64,000 nt of DNA, taken from assembly GCA_013180625.2 (NCBI GenBank), contig SNVD02009802.1, positions 356,139-420,138 on the forward strand, read 5' to 3'. Below the pieces are notes generated by a model, which was given only the letters and a program-made list of their open reading frames with translations, had not been told where the DNA came from and ran no database searches. Made by a program: the position numbers and the translations under genes. Shown here piece by piece: positions 40,631-51,355 of this stretch. Source of the DNA: Boswellia sacra (taxonomy: Eukaryota > Streptophyta > Magnoliopsida > Sapindales > Burseraceae). Position 1 is the stretch's first letter. Every line of letters begins with the position of its first letter.

Positions 40631-41929
40631 TCAGCGGAGGCTTGTGCCTCCTTCATTCTCATTAGCTTCCTGTCTTTTCTTATTATTCTTACCATCAACA
40701 GTAGTCAGGGAAGGATTAGAGACAGGCGGTTGATTGTTCAAAGTTATCATATCAGATTTCAGAGAATCCTTAGTAGCAAGCCCTTTTGGAGGAGTAGTTT
40801 CTGAAGAGCTAGGCAAAGTAGCATGCTTTAGAAGTGTATCATGGGCTACCTCATTATGATGTAGTGGATTAGGGCCAAAATCTGACTCAGAATCTGAATC
40901 ATTAGTAGCAATCTCAAGCCGATCAAAGATTTTGCCCATTGTACTCTTCTCTTCAGTTTCTGGTTGTGAAATCGATGGGGTAATATCTCCTATTGGTGTG
41001 AAAACAATAGCCACACTCTTTCCCTTGTCATGTAATCCTGGGGTAACATCTGCAACAACAATTTGATCCCGACTAGTCTCAGAAGACTTAACTGGATCTC
41101 GACAAGTATGCCCAAATAAATAGCACTTAGGGCAGTGTTTTGGCTTCCACTCATATTCAACTCGAATCTTAATAGGCTCAGAGGAAAGTTTGCATCGAAT
41201 CTCAAAATCATAAATAGGAGCGTGTTTAGCATCTCACTCAACACAAACCCTGGCGTAGGATAACCGAGTGTGCTCGTAAGTCATCCTATCACATGACAAT
41301 GGCCGATCAACCATACTAGAGATGGCACTGAGAGCTCTAGCTGACCATAAGGGGAATGGCAATCCATGCATGTGGATCCAAACCGAAATTCTGGAGATTT
41401 GATTCTGGTCAAAAGAGAAATGAGGGTTCCACTGTTGTAATATGATGTGTTTCCTACCAAACATCCAAGGCCCTCTCTCCAAAATGTCAAGGACTTGCTC
41501 TTCAGTCCTAAATCTAAATATCAAAAAACCAGTACCAGTGGAGCGGACATCTTCCAAACCACTAGACTTCCATGCACGCATAGCAATATAGCGCGCAGCA
41601 TGGAATGGCATCGTATAACCCGAAAAAAATCTCACAATACAACGTAGCCAATTAGATCCAGTATCATCAATCAAATCATCAAAAATCTCAAGAACCGAAC
41701 CTGAGACCTTTCGAGCTACCGAGTCAAGACTAAACTGCGTGCTTGCCTCAGTCACCCGAACTCTATCTACCCATGAACCCTGAGTTTGAGGAGGTTTGGT
41801 TTTGAAATTGTTAGGTCGTGGGTGAGGTTGGTTGGTGGGAAAGGAGGTCTTGGTTGGTGGTCGTAGTTGGTTGGTGCGATGTAGGGGTTGTGTCTGGTTG
41901 GTAATAGTAGGTGTCCGTTTGGTGGGCAT
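40631..41929 (-). pseudogene. LINE ORF1: DUF4283/zinc-knuckle nucleic-acid-binding protein (broken)
   Basis: The start is the ATG at 41929 (MPTKRTPTITN). A Pro/Thr/Asn-rich leader is followed by a DUF4283-type domain (about 41650-41260) with GFLIFRFRTEEQVLDIL, GPWMFGRKHIILQQW and WIHMHGLPFPLW. A TGA stop at ~41232 interrupts the frame. Beyond it the same frame continues with an acidic segment and a CCHC-type knuckle, CPKCYLFGHTC (~41110), then a Ser/Glu/Pro-rich tail ending at 40631. Such ORF1 proteins bind RNA in plant L1 elements. Only the one stop is clear, so ORF1 is less decayed than ORF2. Confidence 0.9.
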
Positions 41930-42749
41930 GGTTGGTTTTGGCAGATTCGATAACCAAACAACAATTTTCAAGTCAACACAAATTCAATCTAAATAGAATT
42001 CTATAGCAATCCCAACAATAACAGTATGTGATTCAAAGAAAATTCAATAGAAAAAGTGCAAACCAGTCACCAAAAAAGAGTCAATCTACATTGTCAGCCA
42101 GAAAAACAGTTCCCATAGAATCTGGAGGTGATCCGCAAGGAATCTGGAGATCAACCAAAAAGCAAAGTTGTGTGAAATAGCCTGAGAAGCAATCTGGTCG
42201 GGTTTATGAACAGTACCCACCGGATGAATAGTAATCACGACGGTGAATAGTACCACCCGGAAATAAAAATGCAGAGAGACTTGTTTGGAATCGGATGATG
42301 GTGCAGAAGGGAAAGTTAACCAACGTCCCCCGATCTACAACCTAGTGGTAGAGGTGAGAGCCCACTCGCTGTTCGGTGCAAAACGGCGACGATGAACAGT
42401 AACAAAAAGTGCCGTGGACGGAGGCGATGCCGGCCGAATCAGACGACGGTGATGAAAGCAAAGTTGTAGAGCTGACTGAGGCGAAAACGATAGTAATGGA
42501 GGTGAGACTTCACTCGCTCATCAGCGGCGGATAAACAGTGAATTTCGAATTTGTTTTTCACAATTTTGACAGATTTTTAGTTGGAATTTGGTGAGGCTCA
42601 AGAAGCAAAGTTTATTCAGGTTACTTCGATCTACAACATATGTAAATCTCATAGCCTAACTCACAAATCGGTCGGAGTAAACAGTAACTCCGGCGACCTT
42701 GGTTGAGAGCTCATACAAACTAACCCTTCAAAACAAGTCAGCCAATATG
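41930..42749 (-). other. LINE 5' UTR
   Basis: This ~820-bp leader lies between the target duplication and ORF1. It is GC-richer than the flanks, with many gacggtg/cggtgaa words and no open frame. Internal promoters lie in such leaders in L1 elements. None can be pinpointed here. Confidence 0.6.
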
Positions 42750-42763
42750 ATGATTGACATCCC

Positions 42764-44020
42764 ACGCACATGTATTTAATAAAGACAGCTTTTCGACCTT
42801 AATCTAGCTTAGTTTTCATTCAAAACTTTCTTATCTTGTGCGAATGCAAAAGTCTACCTCTTGTGGTGCCCTGTAACATACACTAGTTATATATATCATT
42901 GAATACCACTTATTAACAAGCTTCATGCAAAAGATAGCTTGCCATAGTTGAACTTTATATTTACTTTTTCAAATAAAAAAAAACAGAGAAGTCCGTATTG
43001 TCTTATGTCATGAGCGATAGTAGCTACTCTATATATGTATTCTATATATTTAAACGGGTACTTTGACACATCTAATTAAAGTTTGCATGCAATAAACATG
43101 TTGGAACAATCTAAGAATAGATTAAGACAATTAGAGAAATGGCAAGTATTGCGTTATTCCTTGTGTGGATAAGGCCTATTTTATAGAGTACATAGCTGAG
43201 ATCATAGGGATCAATTTTTAGTCACATAGTTCCATATTAATTCAGTAAAACTTCTACTTTTGTCAGGGAGATGCAAAATAGTACTTTGAGATCCATTATG
43301 TGTCCAAGGCCTTTTGTTCTTTTTGGCATCTGTTGTTAGCACAAATCTTTTTGGTTCTTAAAAAGAAACAGTTTCAAAATGTTCAATTGTCCAAAATAAA
43401 TTTATAGATAAGTTTCGATTAGTTGGTAATATTAATTGAAAAGTTTTGTAAAAGATTTCCCTGGAAAGCCTTTCATTAATTCCTAATTTATGTCGTTGTA
43501 AGAAGTCTTAATTCATGACGTAGGGAGGGACTTATGTCACCATAAACAGAGACTAAAGCCAGTGTTGGATTCAAAGTCGGTGTTAAATACCATAAATTGA
43601 CTTACTACTCTTTAATATCAATATCTTGGGGAAGTGATTCAGTAATTAAACCTTCATGATTTTTTTTTTGGTCTTTCATTCCATGTAAACCCTAAATCCG
43701 TTTTCCCCAATTCAAATCTGGGTGTCACCTGAGTAACAAAAGACAATATTCAAAATCCCATATTCTACTTTGTTGGTATAACTCACGAAACTTTTCTCAG
43801 CAAAACATATGGAGGAAAAAGACTCTTGGGGCTTTCGTGATTCTAAACAGCTAGGGTTATGCTCTTTAAGTAAATCGTAGCATCTAGGATTCAAGGGAAG
43901 ATTCGAGCATTAGATTCTTAATTCATGAGTTGTAAAGAGGGACTTATGTCACCACAAACAGAGATTAAAGCAAGTGTTGGATTCAAAGTCGGTGTTAAAG
44001 ACTATAAATTGACTTATTAT
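42764..44020. other. Intergenic DNA with a pair of ~104-bp direct repeats
   Basis: No gene was recognised. A sequence starting cttaattcatga at 43507-43608 recurs at 43917-44020 with about a dozen changes (shared core ttggattcaaagtcggtgtt). The second copy ends at the plastid-DNA junction. Confidence 0.6.
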
Positions 44021-44734
44021 ACTGAGAGGGGGTTTACCCATTTTTTCTTGGCGGTGAATTCAAAATAGTTCGAATTGTACAATTGTTAATTGCTAACATT
44101 GGTAAACGACCTAAAGCAATTTGATTATAATCCAAGTCCTATCGATCATATTTAGGGATGGCAATTGTACCCGGGCGGGTCCGGGTACCCGGATCCCCGG
44201 CCCGGAAATGTCCGGGGAATTACCTAGAATTCCGGGGATTGAAACCGGGGCCGGGGAACATTTTTCCGGGGACTGTCCGGGGCCGGGCAGGGGGCGGGGA
44301 TCATGTTCCTCGGCCCGGACCCGGCCCGGAATATAAAATTTTGTGTAAATTAAATTTATAAATTTGAAAGCCCAACCCAATTCAACTTAAGATTCCAACA
44401 ATTTTAAGTCCAAAGCACAAAATTATAAGCCCAGCCCGAATACAAAACCCAATTACAATATTTATAAAAAAAATTCATAAATCATAATAATTAAAAAAAC
44501 CCTAAAAGAATAAAAGATCCTTTTCAATTTCAGACAGCCTTAACCAGTTAACCTCACGCAGTGCAGTCACGCAGACGCTCAAGCAGGACAACTGCAGATT
44601 CTGTACATCACCTTCACTTATGCAGCTTGTTTTCATGTTATTTTCTTGAGTCTCTTTTGACTGTGATCGGGCATCCGTGCTCTAAAGAAGCTTTAAGATT
44701 TGAGATCAAAGAGCCTGTTTGTATCTTGTTGCTG

Positions 44735-45795
44735 GTGAGTAGTTCTACTTTTATCGTTTTGCAATTTTCAAGGTTTTTATGATTCGTCATCACATGGATA
44801 TATAACCCGTCCTTATCCTTTGAAGCTTAAATAATAAATTTATTGTAGAAAGGACAACAAAACTAAGGTGGCATGGGAATTGTTTTTTTTTTATTTCTTG
44901 AAGAAAGAGTTAAAGGGATAGAAAATATAATCTAATTAAAAACTCTTGAATAGAAAACTATTTGGACGTAAATCAAAGTGTGATTATCATGAATTGTTTT
45001 TTAAAGAATTCATAAAGGTCCCCCGTCCCCACCGTCTCATGATTCATGAATTATAAATGCAAAGATGAACTTGTATTGCAGGTTGAATCATGACATGAGA
45101 AAAATGTATTTAATAATAAAAATAATAATAATCAAACTTTAGGTAGTCAGTAGGCACACTAACAGCCTAACACTTGACAAGGGCACTTAGCCCTTTTCAA
45201 GACTGTTCTACTATGATTTCATATTGGGTTTATTTTATTTTCAATAGTTTATTATCGTAATTTTCAAGAGTTGCTAGGAATCTCATGTACAATGTACACT
45301 TTATTATATTTTATTTTCAAGGAATAAATTATACCAGTTATCATATTTCAACCGAATTTGTGATTATTGCTATTATTATATTTTTTATGGAATCTAGTCT
45401 ATACTTTTTGACCCAAACAATAGGATAATAGATGAGATTTCCAGTATTTGAGATTGGTACTAACTTTGGAACTTTCATGAAAAACAAGAATAAAATAAAT
45501 TGGGAACAATATTTTCATAAACTATGTTTAGAGCAAATTTGATGAATGCAGTGCAGTATGATAATATTAAACTGAAAAATGTACGTGGGAATGAGGAATT
45601 ACATTTGATGAAGTATACTAAAAGAAATAAAAAACTAATTATATAGTTTGTACGTAATGTAGGAATGAGGAATTGCTTCAACTTTAATTATTTAAACAAT
45701 AAATTATATAGTTTGTGCTTTATTATCTATTTATTTTGACAACTCGTTCTGCTTTGTTTTATAATAGATGGGCTCATGATATTTTAATTTTATAG
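44735..45795 (+). other. Probable 5'-UTR intron of the hAT transposase gene
   Basis: A good donor (gctg|gtgagt at 44735) and a good acceptor (ttttatag ending at 45795) bracket AT-rich DNA. The acceptor is 14 bp before the transposase start codon. The exon upstream (about 44520-44734) lies next to the GC-rich subterminal array. Splicing is inferred. Confidence 0.5.
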
Positions 45796-45809
45796 GTTAT
45801 ATACAAATA

Positions 45810-48143
45810 ATGTCTACATCTTTATTAGATGATGAACCTACATCTCATGAAGATATACCAATGGATGAAATTGAATTAGATCAAGACACTGACGCCAACA
45901 TGGTTGATGTATTGATCGAGGATGGTTCTACAACCAATACTTGTACAACACGTGGGCAAGGGCGGCCTCTAATTAGTCGTAGCAAATGTGAATGTAGGCC
46001 ACGTGATGGTGTCACAAAGAGAAAGGAAGATCGCAAACCAATTAGACGGTCTTGGGTTTGGGATCATTTTACAAAAGAGATTATTGAGGGCAAACATAAA
46101 GCTATTTGTAACCATTGTAAAGCTGCATTAGTGGGTCATCATAGAGATGGAACCAAACACTTGGCAAGCCATATAGGAAGTTGTAAGCTTCGACAACAAG
46201 CAACAGTTAAGCAACAATTTTTGAGTTTTCAAAAGAAGCAAGATGGGAGTAATACATCAGAGATGGTTGTTGAAAAGTTTGATAAAGAAATTTGTAGGGA
46301 AAAGGTGGCTAAATTAGTTATAATGCATGAACTCCCTCTTTCATTTGTTGAGTATGAGGCTTTTAGGGATCTAATGTATTATGCTCAACCTTTGTTTGTT
46401 CCTATGAGTAGAAACACATTAAAGAATGTGATTTTTAAGATATATGACATTGAAAAGGAAAAGAGCATGAAGATGATGGATGCTTGTAAGAGTAGAATAG
46501 GAGTAACAACTGATATGTGGACTGCCAGTAATCAGAAAAAAGGATACATGGTGGTGACAGCACATCTCATTGATGAGCAATGGAGGTTACAAAGTCGCAT
46601 CCTGAGGTAATTTAAAGAAACTTAATTACTTAATTATGTTTTGATCTTTATATTTTTGAAATCTTTTGCAGGTTCATATATGTTCCATCTCCACACACAG
46701 CTGAAGCACTTTCTGAAGACTTGGCCTCATGTTTGGTGGATTGGAATATTGATCGTAAGTTGTCATGTATTACTCTTGACAATTGTTCAACTAATGATGC
46801 TTTGATTCCTATAATGAAAGAAAAATTAGGAGTTCATAACATGATTTTGAAGGGTAAATTATTTCACATAAGATGTACGGCACATATTTTAAATTTGATA
46901 GTGAGAGATGGGTTAGATGTGCTTGGGGATGGGATTGATAAAATTAGAAATAGTGTTGCCTTTTGGATTGCCACACCTAAACGAATTGAGAGATTTGAAA
47001 GTGAAGCACGACATATGAAAATTCCTTGTACAAGAAAGTTGGTGTTAGATGTTGCCACTAGGTGGAATTCAACTTATTTGATGTTGTCTATTGCATTGGA
47101 ATATAGAGATGTTTTTACTCGTTTGCATGTGCGTGAAAGAAAATACTCATGTGTACCTTTGCATTCAGATTGGGAGTTGGCAAAGTTGATGTGTGGACAT
47201 TTAAAGTATTTCTATAAGGTGACACAAGTGTTTTCAGGAACAAGATACCCAACTTCTAACTTGTTTTTTCCTTTAATTTGTGACTTGAGATTGGCATTGA
47301 TTAAGTGGTCTGATTCTTCTTATTCCCAAATAAGAGAAATGGCATCACAAATGATAGAAAAATTTGGAAAGTATTGGAAGGTCATTCATGGTGTGATGGC
47401 AGTGGCTGCTATCTTGGATCCAAGGTATAAAATGCAATTGATCACATTTTTCTTTCCAAAAATTTATGGAACTGATGCTTCAAAGTATGTTGAGGATGTC
47501 AAAGGCATTGTTTATGACTTAGTAGAGGAGTATAAATTGAAAGCGACCACTATAGGTGTAGGTGAACAAGATGAGTCACTAGCGAATGAGGCTCCTATGA
47601 CTGATAGGGTGGAAGATATGACTTTTGAGTCTAATTTAGAGTATCAATCATACATTGGTTGTACTGGTAATCTAGTTTCTAAGTCTAAGCTAGATTTGTA
47701 TTTGGAGGAGCAATGTTTGAAACATACTAGTGGCCACTTTGATATTTTGAGTTGGTGGAAGACAAATGTTGGCAAATATTCTTTGTTGGCAGAAATTGCA
47801 AAAGATATTTTGTCTATTCCAGTTTCTACAGTGGCTTCTGAGTCTGCATTTAGTACAAGTGGTAGACATTTAAGTCCTCATCGTAGTAAACTACATTCGA
47901 AGACATTGGAAGCTTTAATGTGCACTCAAAATTGGTTATGGGCTCAGTCACGTGGTATGTTATTCACTTTAATATTCAATTTCATATTTTATGTTAATTG
48001 GTTAATTCTAACATATTCTCTTTCCTTTTTCTTTTTTCTTAGGTATGATTCCTGAGTGTGAGTTGATAACTGCAGAAGAAGAAGCGATGTACGAAGAGGA
48101 TGAAGAGCCGATATTAGCATCAACATCATCGACTTGTTCTTGA
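45810..48143 (+). CDS. hAT transposase, BED zinc finger and hATC domain, three exons, 726 aa
   Basis: Exons are 45810-46606, 46672-47954 and 48043-48143. The introns (65 and 88 bp) have GT-AG borders; both splices keep the frame, and the total of 2,181 bp ends at TGA 48141-48143. Splicing is supported because the first join restores the conserved RFIYVPSPHTAEALS block. Residues 1-78 are acidic then basic. The BED zinc finger spans ~79-126 (SWVWDHF, C100 and C103, H117 and H121/C125). The RNase-H-fold core follows, with acidic D235 in TTDMW, D302 in LDNCSTND and E656 in SESAFS as the likely catalytic triad. ATRWNSTYLML and the hATC dimerisation block (WWKTNVGKYSLLAEIAKDIL) are intact. It cuts element ends and inserts them with 8-bp duplications. 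Length and motifs fit Ac-type/RICESLEEPER-like transposases. It is clearly within a transposon rather than domesticated. Confidence 0.93.
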
Positions 48144-48870
48144 ATTGATATGCTTGGACTATATGTGTTGAATTGTACTTTTTGGATGGTTAGAGACTTG
48201 GAGTTTAAACTTTATTTGTGTTTGTTGTTGCTAGGTTTTGTGGTTTCTTTATCTTTGATTTTGAAGCTTTCTTAGTTATTGTACACTTTGTAGTTTTTGT
48301 TTATGTTTTAATTATGTGTTGGACTATTGTTTTTTTTTTTTTGGGATGTTTGGCAACTTTGGTTTGTACTTTGTACACTTGTAATTTTTTTGGATGTTTG
48401 AGTAATATGTAATGTGTTTATGTCATTGTTAGTTTGATGCTTAGGTTGTTCATGTGTTTAGAAATTATATTGACGATATTAGATGTTAATGTTTTGGATT
48501 TTCAAATTATTATTTATCTTATTTTATTATTAATTGAACTTCAACTTTAAAGTAATGATTTCTTAATTCTTATATGTATTTTCACCATTGATATTTTAGT
48601 TAATAATTGACTAACTTAATAAAAAAATTTATAGAAGTATTTATACTTTATAAATATAACAAAGCTAGATTTAATAATTTAATAAAAATTAATATATGCA
48701 AAAGCAATGTCTAATTTAATAGAAAAAATTATAAATATAATATTAACAAAAATAATAAAAACATGTGTTAATGGGGTGACTTGAACCTTGGTTCAAGAAA
48801 AGGTAGTAAACTCAATAAAAAAAATTATAACCACAATATTAACTGAAAAAAAAAATAGCTCTTGGTAGGA

Positions 48871-48933
48871 GTTGGGACGGCTTGAACCTAAGACCCCAGA
48901 ATAGACAAAGAGCCCTCACTGCCACCAAGCCAC
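48871..48933 (-). other. tRNA-like (degenerate box A and box B) segment in the hAT 3' part
   Basis: On the minus strand the sequence begins gtggcttggtggcagtgagg and ends with ggttcaagccgtccc. The first part resembles a pol III box A and the second a box B (GGTTCAAGCC), ~45 bases apart. It could be a SINE relic or tRNA-derived filler in the element. No cloverleaf can be made convincingly, so I do not call a tRNA. Confidence 0.3.
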
Positions 48934-49690
48934 AAACACATGTTGAGTTATAGATATGAAACAAAATATAAGTACTAACTCATGTGTCACAAAAAATTAA
49001 AAAGAAATAAAAAACGGGGAAATAACCAGGGGAATTCAACTCCCCGGACCCGGAATTGAATTCCCCGGCCTCGCCCCGGCCCCGGAATTTCCGGGGAAAT
49101 TTCCGGGGATGGGGAATTTAATTCCTTGCCGGGGCTGGGGACGGGGAGCGGGGTCCCCGGCCCGGCCCCGGGTTTTTGCCAACCCTAATCATATTCGTAT
49201 GTAGCAAGTTCATATTCTTCAGTCATTGATAAACAATTTGTTGGACAATACTTAACACAGTTATCACAAACAATGCAAATTTCAAAATCAATACTGTAAT
49301 TAAACAACCGCTTCTTTCCAATATTTGTTTCCAATTTCTAATCAACTATAGGCAAATTTATAGGACATACACGAACACATACTTCACAAATAATGCATTT
49401 ATTAAATTCAAAATGGATTCGTCTGTGGAAATACTATGATGTGATTAATTTTATATAAGGATATTGAATAGTTACAGGTAAACGATTTGCTTGGGATAAA
49501 GTAATCATAAAACTTTGATCAATGTACCTTGCAGCTCGTATTGTTTGTTGACCGTAATTCATGAACCTAGTTACCATGGGGAACATATCGTGAATATTTA
49601 TGAATAATTTGATTTTCTTTCTTTTTCTTGTTTGAGAGGTTATTGATAATTTAGGTCCTATAGATACTCGCACAACATCTCACATTCATA

Positions 49691-50488
49691 AATCCGTGCC
49701 TGCCTTTATTAAGTTAGATACAAAATTATCTATTTTTGAAACATGAATTAAAGTAGTCGATCTTTTAGCTCCTTTATCATCAGGGAGGAAAAATCAAGCT
49801 ATTTAGGGGAGCTTGGGTGGGATAAACAACACTTATTATGAAATTGATTAACAACATTTTCAAGCTCATGCGGGTGTATCGGTTTTCAATTACCTAATAA
49901 ATCACGTAATGAAAGTAGATTAATTTTTCATTAATTCATCTCAAAACTTCTATAATCCCTTCCAGAACCAAACATGCAGGGAACTCCCTTATTATGTTAG
50001 AGGGTAAAGTAACCAAGGGGAAAAACAATCAGATAGGATAATAAAAATACATATCAAGAGAAATTTCAAGCTCTTTGAAGACGGTGGTCATGAAAACAAA
50101 TTAAGAAGGCTTGAGGCACAAGCGATCGATGCCAGCGAGAGGTATAGAAAGTAGTTATATATATATATATATGCTCGATGACTATGACAAACTGAGAAAG
50201 CTGGTTATAGCTAGGGGTTATATATTAATCAGGATAATATAGTTTAGATTCAACTTCACCTCACAAAAGGAATTGTAGATTTGGGTGTGACAAAGACAAG
50301 GCACCAAGAAGAAATGTTTAATTTATTGCATGATTGCGCTGAAAGAGAAATGAAGAGACATGAAGGGGAACTGTAATATACAAGTCTCCCACGCACGTCT
50401 AAGTAAACCTAGAAGTTTTAACTCACTTCCTCTATTTCCTTCCAACCTTGCACCTACCATGAACCAAAACTAACGCACACTTCTCCAA
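49691..50488. other. Intergenic DNA, possible extension of organellar sequence
   Basis: No frame was recognised. The minus strand between 49960 and 49760 reads as a coding-like stretch with stops, but I could not assign it. A (TA)n run lies at 50156-50171. The right part should contain the promoter of the small gene at 50489. Confidence 0.4.
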
Positions 50489-50881
50489 ATGGGTTGGCTT
50501 CACTCCCTTATCTCCCCATTGAAGAAGCTCCGGGATCTTCTGCATTCTACTCACAGAAGACGTACTTCTTTTGGCCTTATCTCTATGTTATATTTTATCT
50601 TTATCATTAATAGTTATGCACTCTAATTGCACATTGCTTGCAGTCATTTCATTCTCTTTAATTTCTTTGACATATATATGTCCATGTATTGAGTTCTTCC
50701 AATCATAGAGCTTGTTCCTTGTTTGTTGCATATTGAAATTAAAGGTCTGTTCTTTTTCATCTATTTTGTTAATCTTGCAGGCAATGGGATATACATCCTC
50801 TACAAGGATGTGAAGTCCTGTCCATGCGAGGATGTCCAGGTCTTATGGTCAATACTGGTTGAGTCACATTCCGTTGGCTGA
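50489..50881 (+). CDS. Small conserved plant protein, two exons, 57 aa
   Basis: Exon 1 (50489-50561) reads MGWLHSLISPLKKLRDLLHS and then a basic THRRR. The intron (50562-50780) has a gtactt donor and a cttgcag acceptor. Exon 2 (50781-50881) reads NGIYILYKDVKSCPCEDVQV, then LWSILVESHSVG and a stop. The join splits an Arg codon and keeps the frame (174 bp). I recall a family of small plant proteins with the same two blocks, an MGWLxSLxSPLKKL start and a GIYILYxDVKSCPxEDVxVLWSIL end; function is unknown. There is no signal peptide; the first block is amphipathic and basic, so membrane association or DNA/protein binding are guesses. The evidence is memory of the family plus clean splicing and frame. 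Confidence 0.7.
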
Positions 50882-51355
50882 TCATCGTGTTTGCATATGG
50901 CCATTAACACGATTAAGATCCCACATGCCCTACAGCCAAGTTCTGTGTACATATATATACTTTCACTACATTATATATGCTGTTGAATACTTCCTTTTTT
51001 CTGGTTTTGTATAATTATAGATTTTGTCGCATCCCATGAGGAAATGAAACTTTTGATTGGCTAGATACGGGCCTTCTGTTTCTTTGCCTTACAATATTAA
51101 ACGTCTGTAAATTGATGAATAAAAGAATTATGTAGTGCTTTCAATTTTTTGAATACAATTAACGTATTTATAAGGAAAGCAGTTTTGAGCGGCTGAAAGA
51201 GAGCGAGCAGTTTTAGCAAGGCCTCCATTTATCATATATCATGAGGCAAATAATGATTTTATTGTTGCAGCTTCTCTCTAAACTGCCCTGTTACTTAGGT
51301 AATGAATCGATGCAGATACATATTATGTAAAGATGATTAGGAATGTTAGATCAAC
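50882..51355. other. 3' flank of the small gene
   Basis: Probable 3' UTR followed by AT-rich DNA; no other feature was seen. Confidence 0.45.

Larger units (their letters stand above)
36733..42749 (-). mobile_element. Full-length L1-type LINE with a 14-bp target duplication
   Basis: A perfect 14-bp direct repeat, atgattgacatccc, flanks the element at 36719-36732 and 42750-42763. On the minus strand it runs from a ~780-bp 5' UTR (42749-41930) through ORF1 and ORF2 to a short poly-A tail (8 T on the plus strand at 36733-36740). Target-primed insertion gives exactly this layout. At 6,017 bp the copy is complete rather than 5'-truncated. Both ORFs carry many stops and at least one frameshift, so it can no longer move by itself. 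Several stops are at positions where Trp is expected (TGG to TGA or TAG), a pattern that fits decay of methylated cytosines. Confidence 0.93.
44153..49187 (+). mobile_element. Complete autonomous hAT (Ac-type) transposon with exact 8-bp target duplication
   Basis: The ends are tagggatggcaattgtaccc at the left and, reading inward from the right, tagggttggcaaaaaccc. They are flanked by identical 8-bp duplications, atcatatt, at 44145-44152 and 49188-49195. The element is 5,035 bp. GC-rich subterminal arrays lie at 44170-44335 and 49015-49170, packed with ccgggg/ccccgg words, which are the likely transposase binding sites and methylation targets. A three-exon transposase gene with no stop or frameshift fills the middle. 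The nuclear joint at the plastid ndhI copy is clean. Everything needed for transposition appears to be present, so it may be active or only recently silenced. Confidence 0.95.
44034..49586 (-). pseudogene. ndhI: Plastid ndhI pseudogene, interrupted by the hAT element
   Basis: Read on the minus strand from ATG 49586, the frame gives the NDH-I N-terminus ([14 protein letters not shown] and [12 protein letters not shown]). Both 4Fe-4S cysteine motifs are still readable: [12 protein letters not shown] and [12 protein letters not shown]. The frame crosses the hAT target site (atcatatt) and resumes at 44152 with [12 protein letters not shown], ending near 44034. Without the hAT the frame would be about ndhI length (~170 codons) but has several stops: after KLITS (~49435), at VVD-Trp (TGG to TAG), and just left of the insertion site. 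The functional protein carries Fe-S clusters in the chloroplast NDH complex; this copy cannot. Confidence 0.9.
44021..49690. other. Nuclear insertion of plastid DNA (NUPT), split by a hAT element
   Basis: The two flanks of the hAT, 44021-44152 and 49188-~49690, join into one plastid segment. It is ndhI on the minus strand, plus the short ndhA-ndhI spacer and probably the very end of ndhA (49590-49680). Left of 44021 the sequence is nuclear repeat. The right border is uncertain, and DNA up to ~50060 may also be organellar but I could not identify it. In plastids ndhH-ndhA-ndhI-ndhG lie in one cluster, which agrees with this order. Confidence 0.8.

Noticed and set aside
42330..42375. tRNA-like ctagtggtagaggtgagagc
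   Set aside because: Inside the LINE 5' UTR, with no second box or fold.
44111..44380. Pro/Gly-rich frames on both strands at the left hAT end
   Set aside because: They are by-products of the ccgggg subterminal array.
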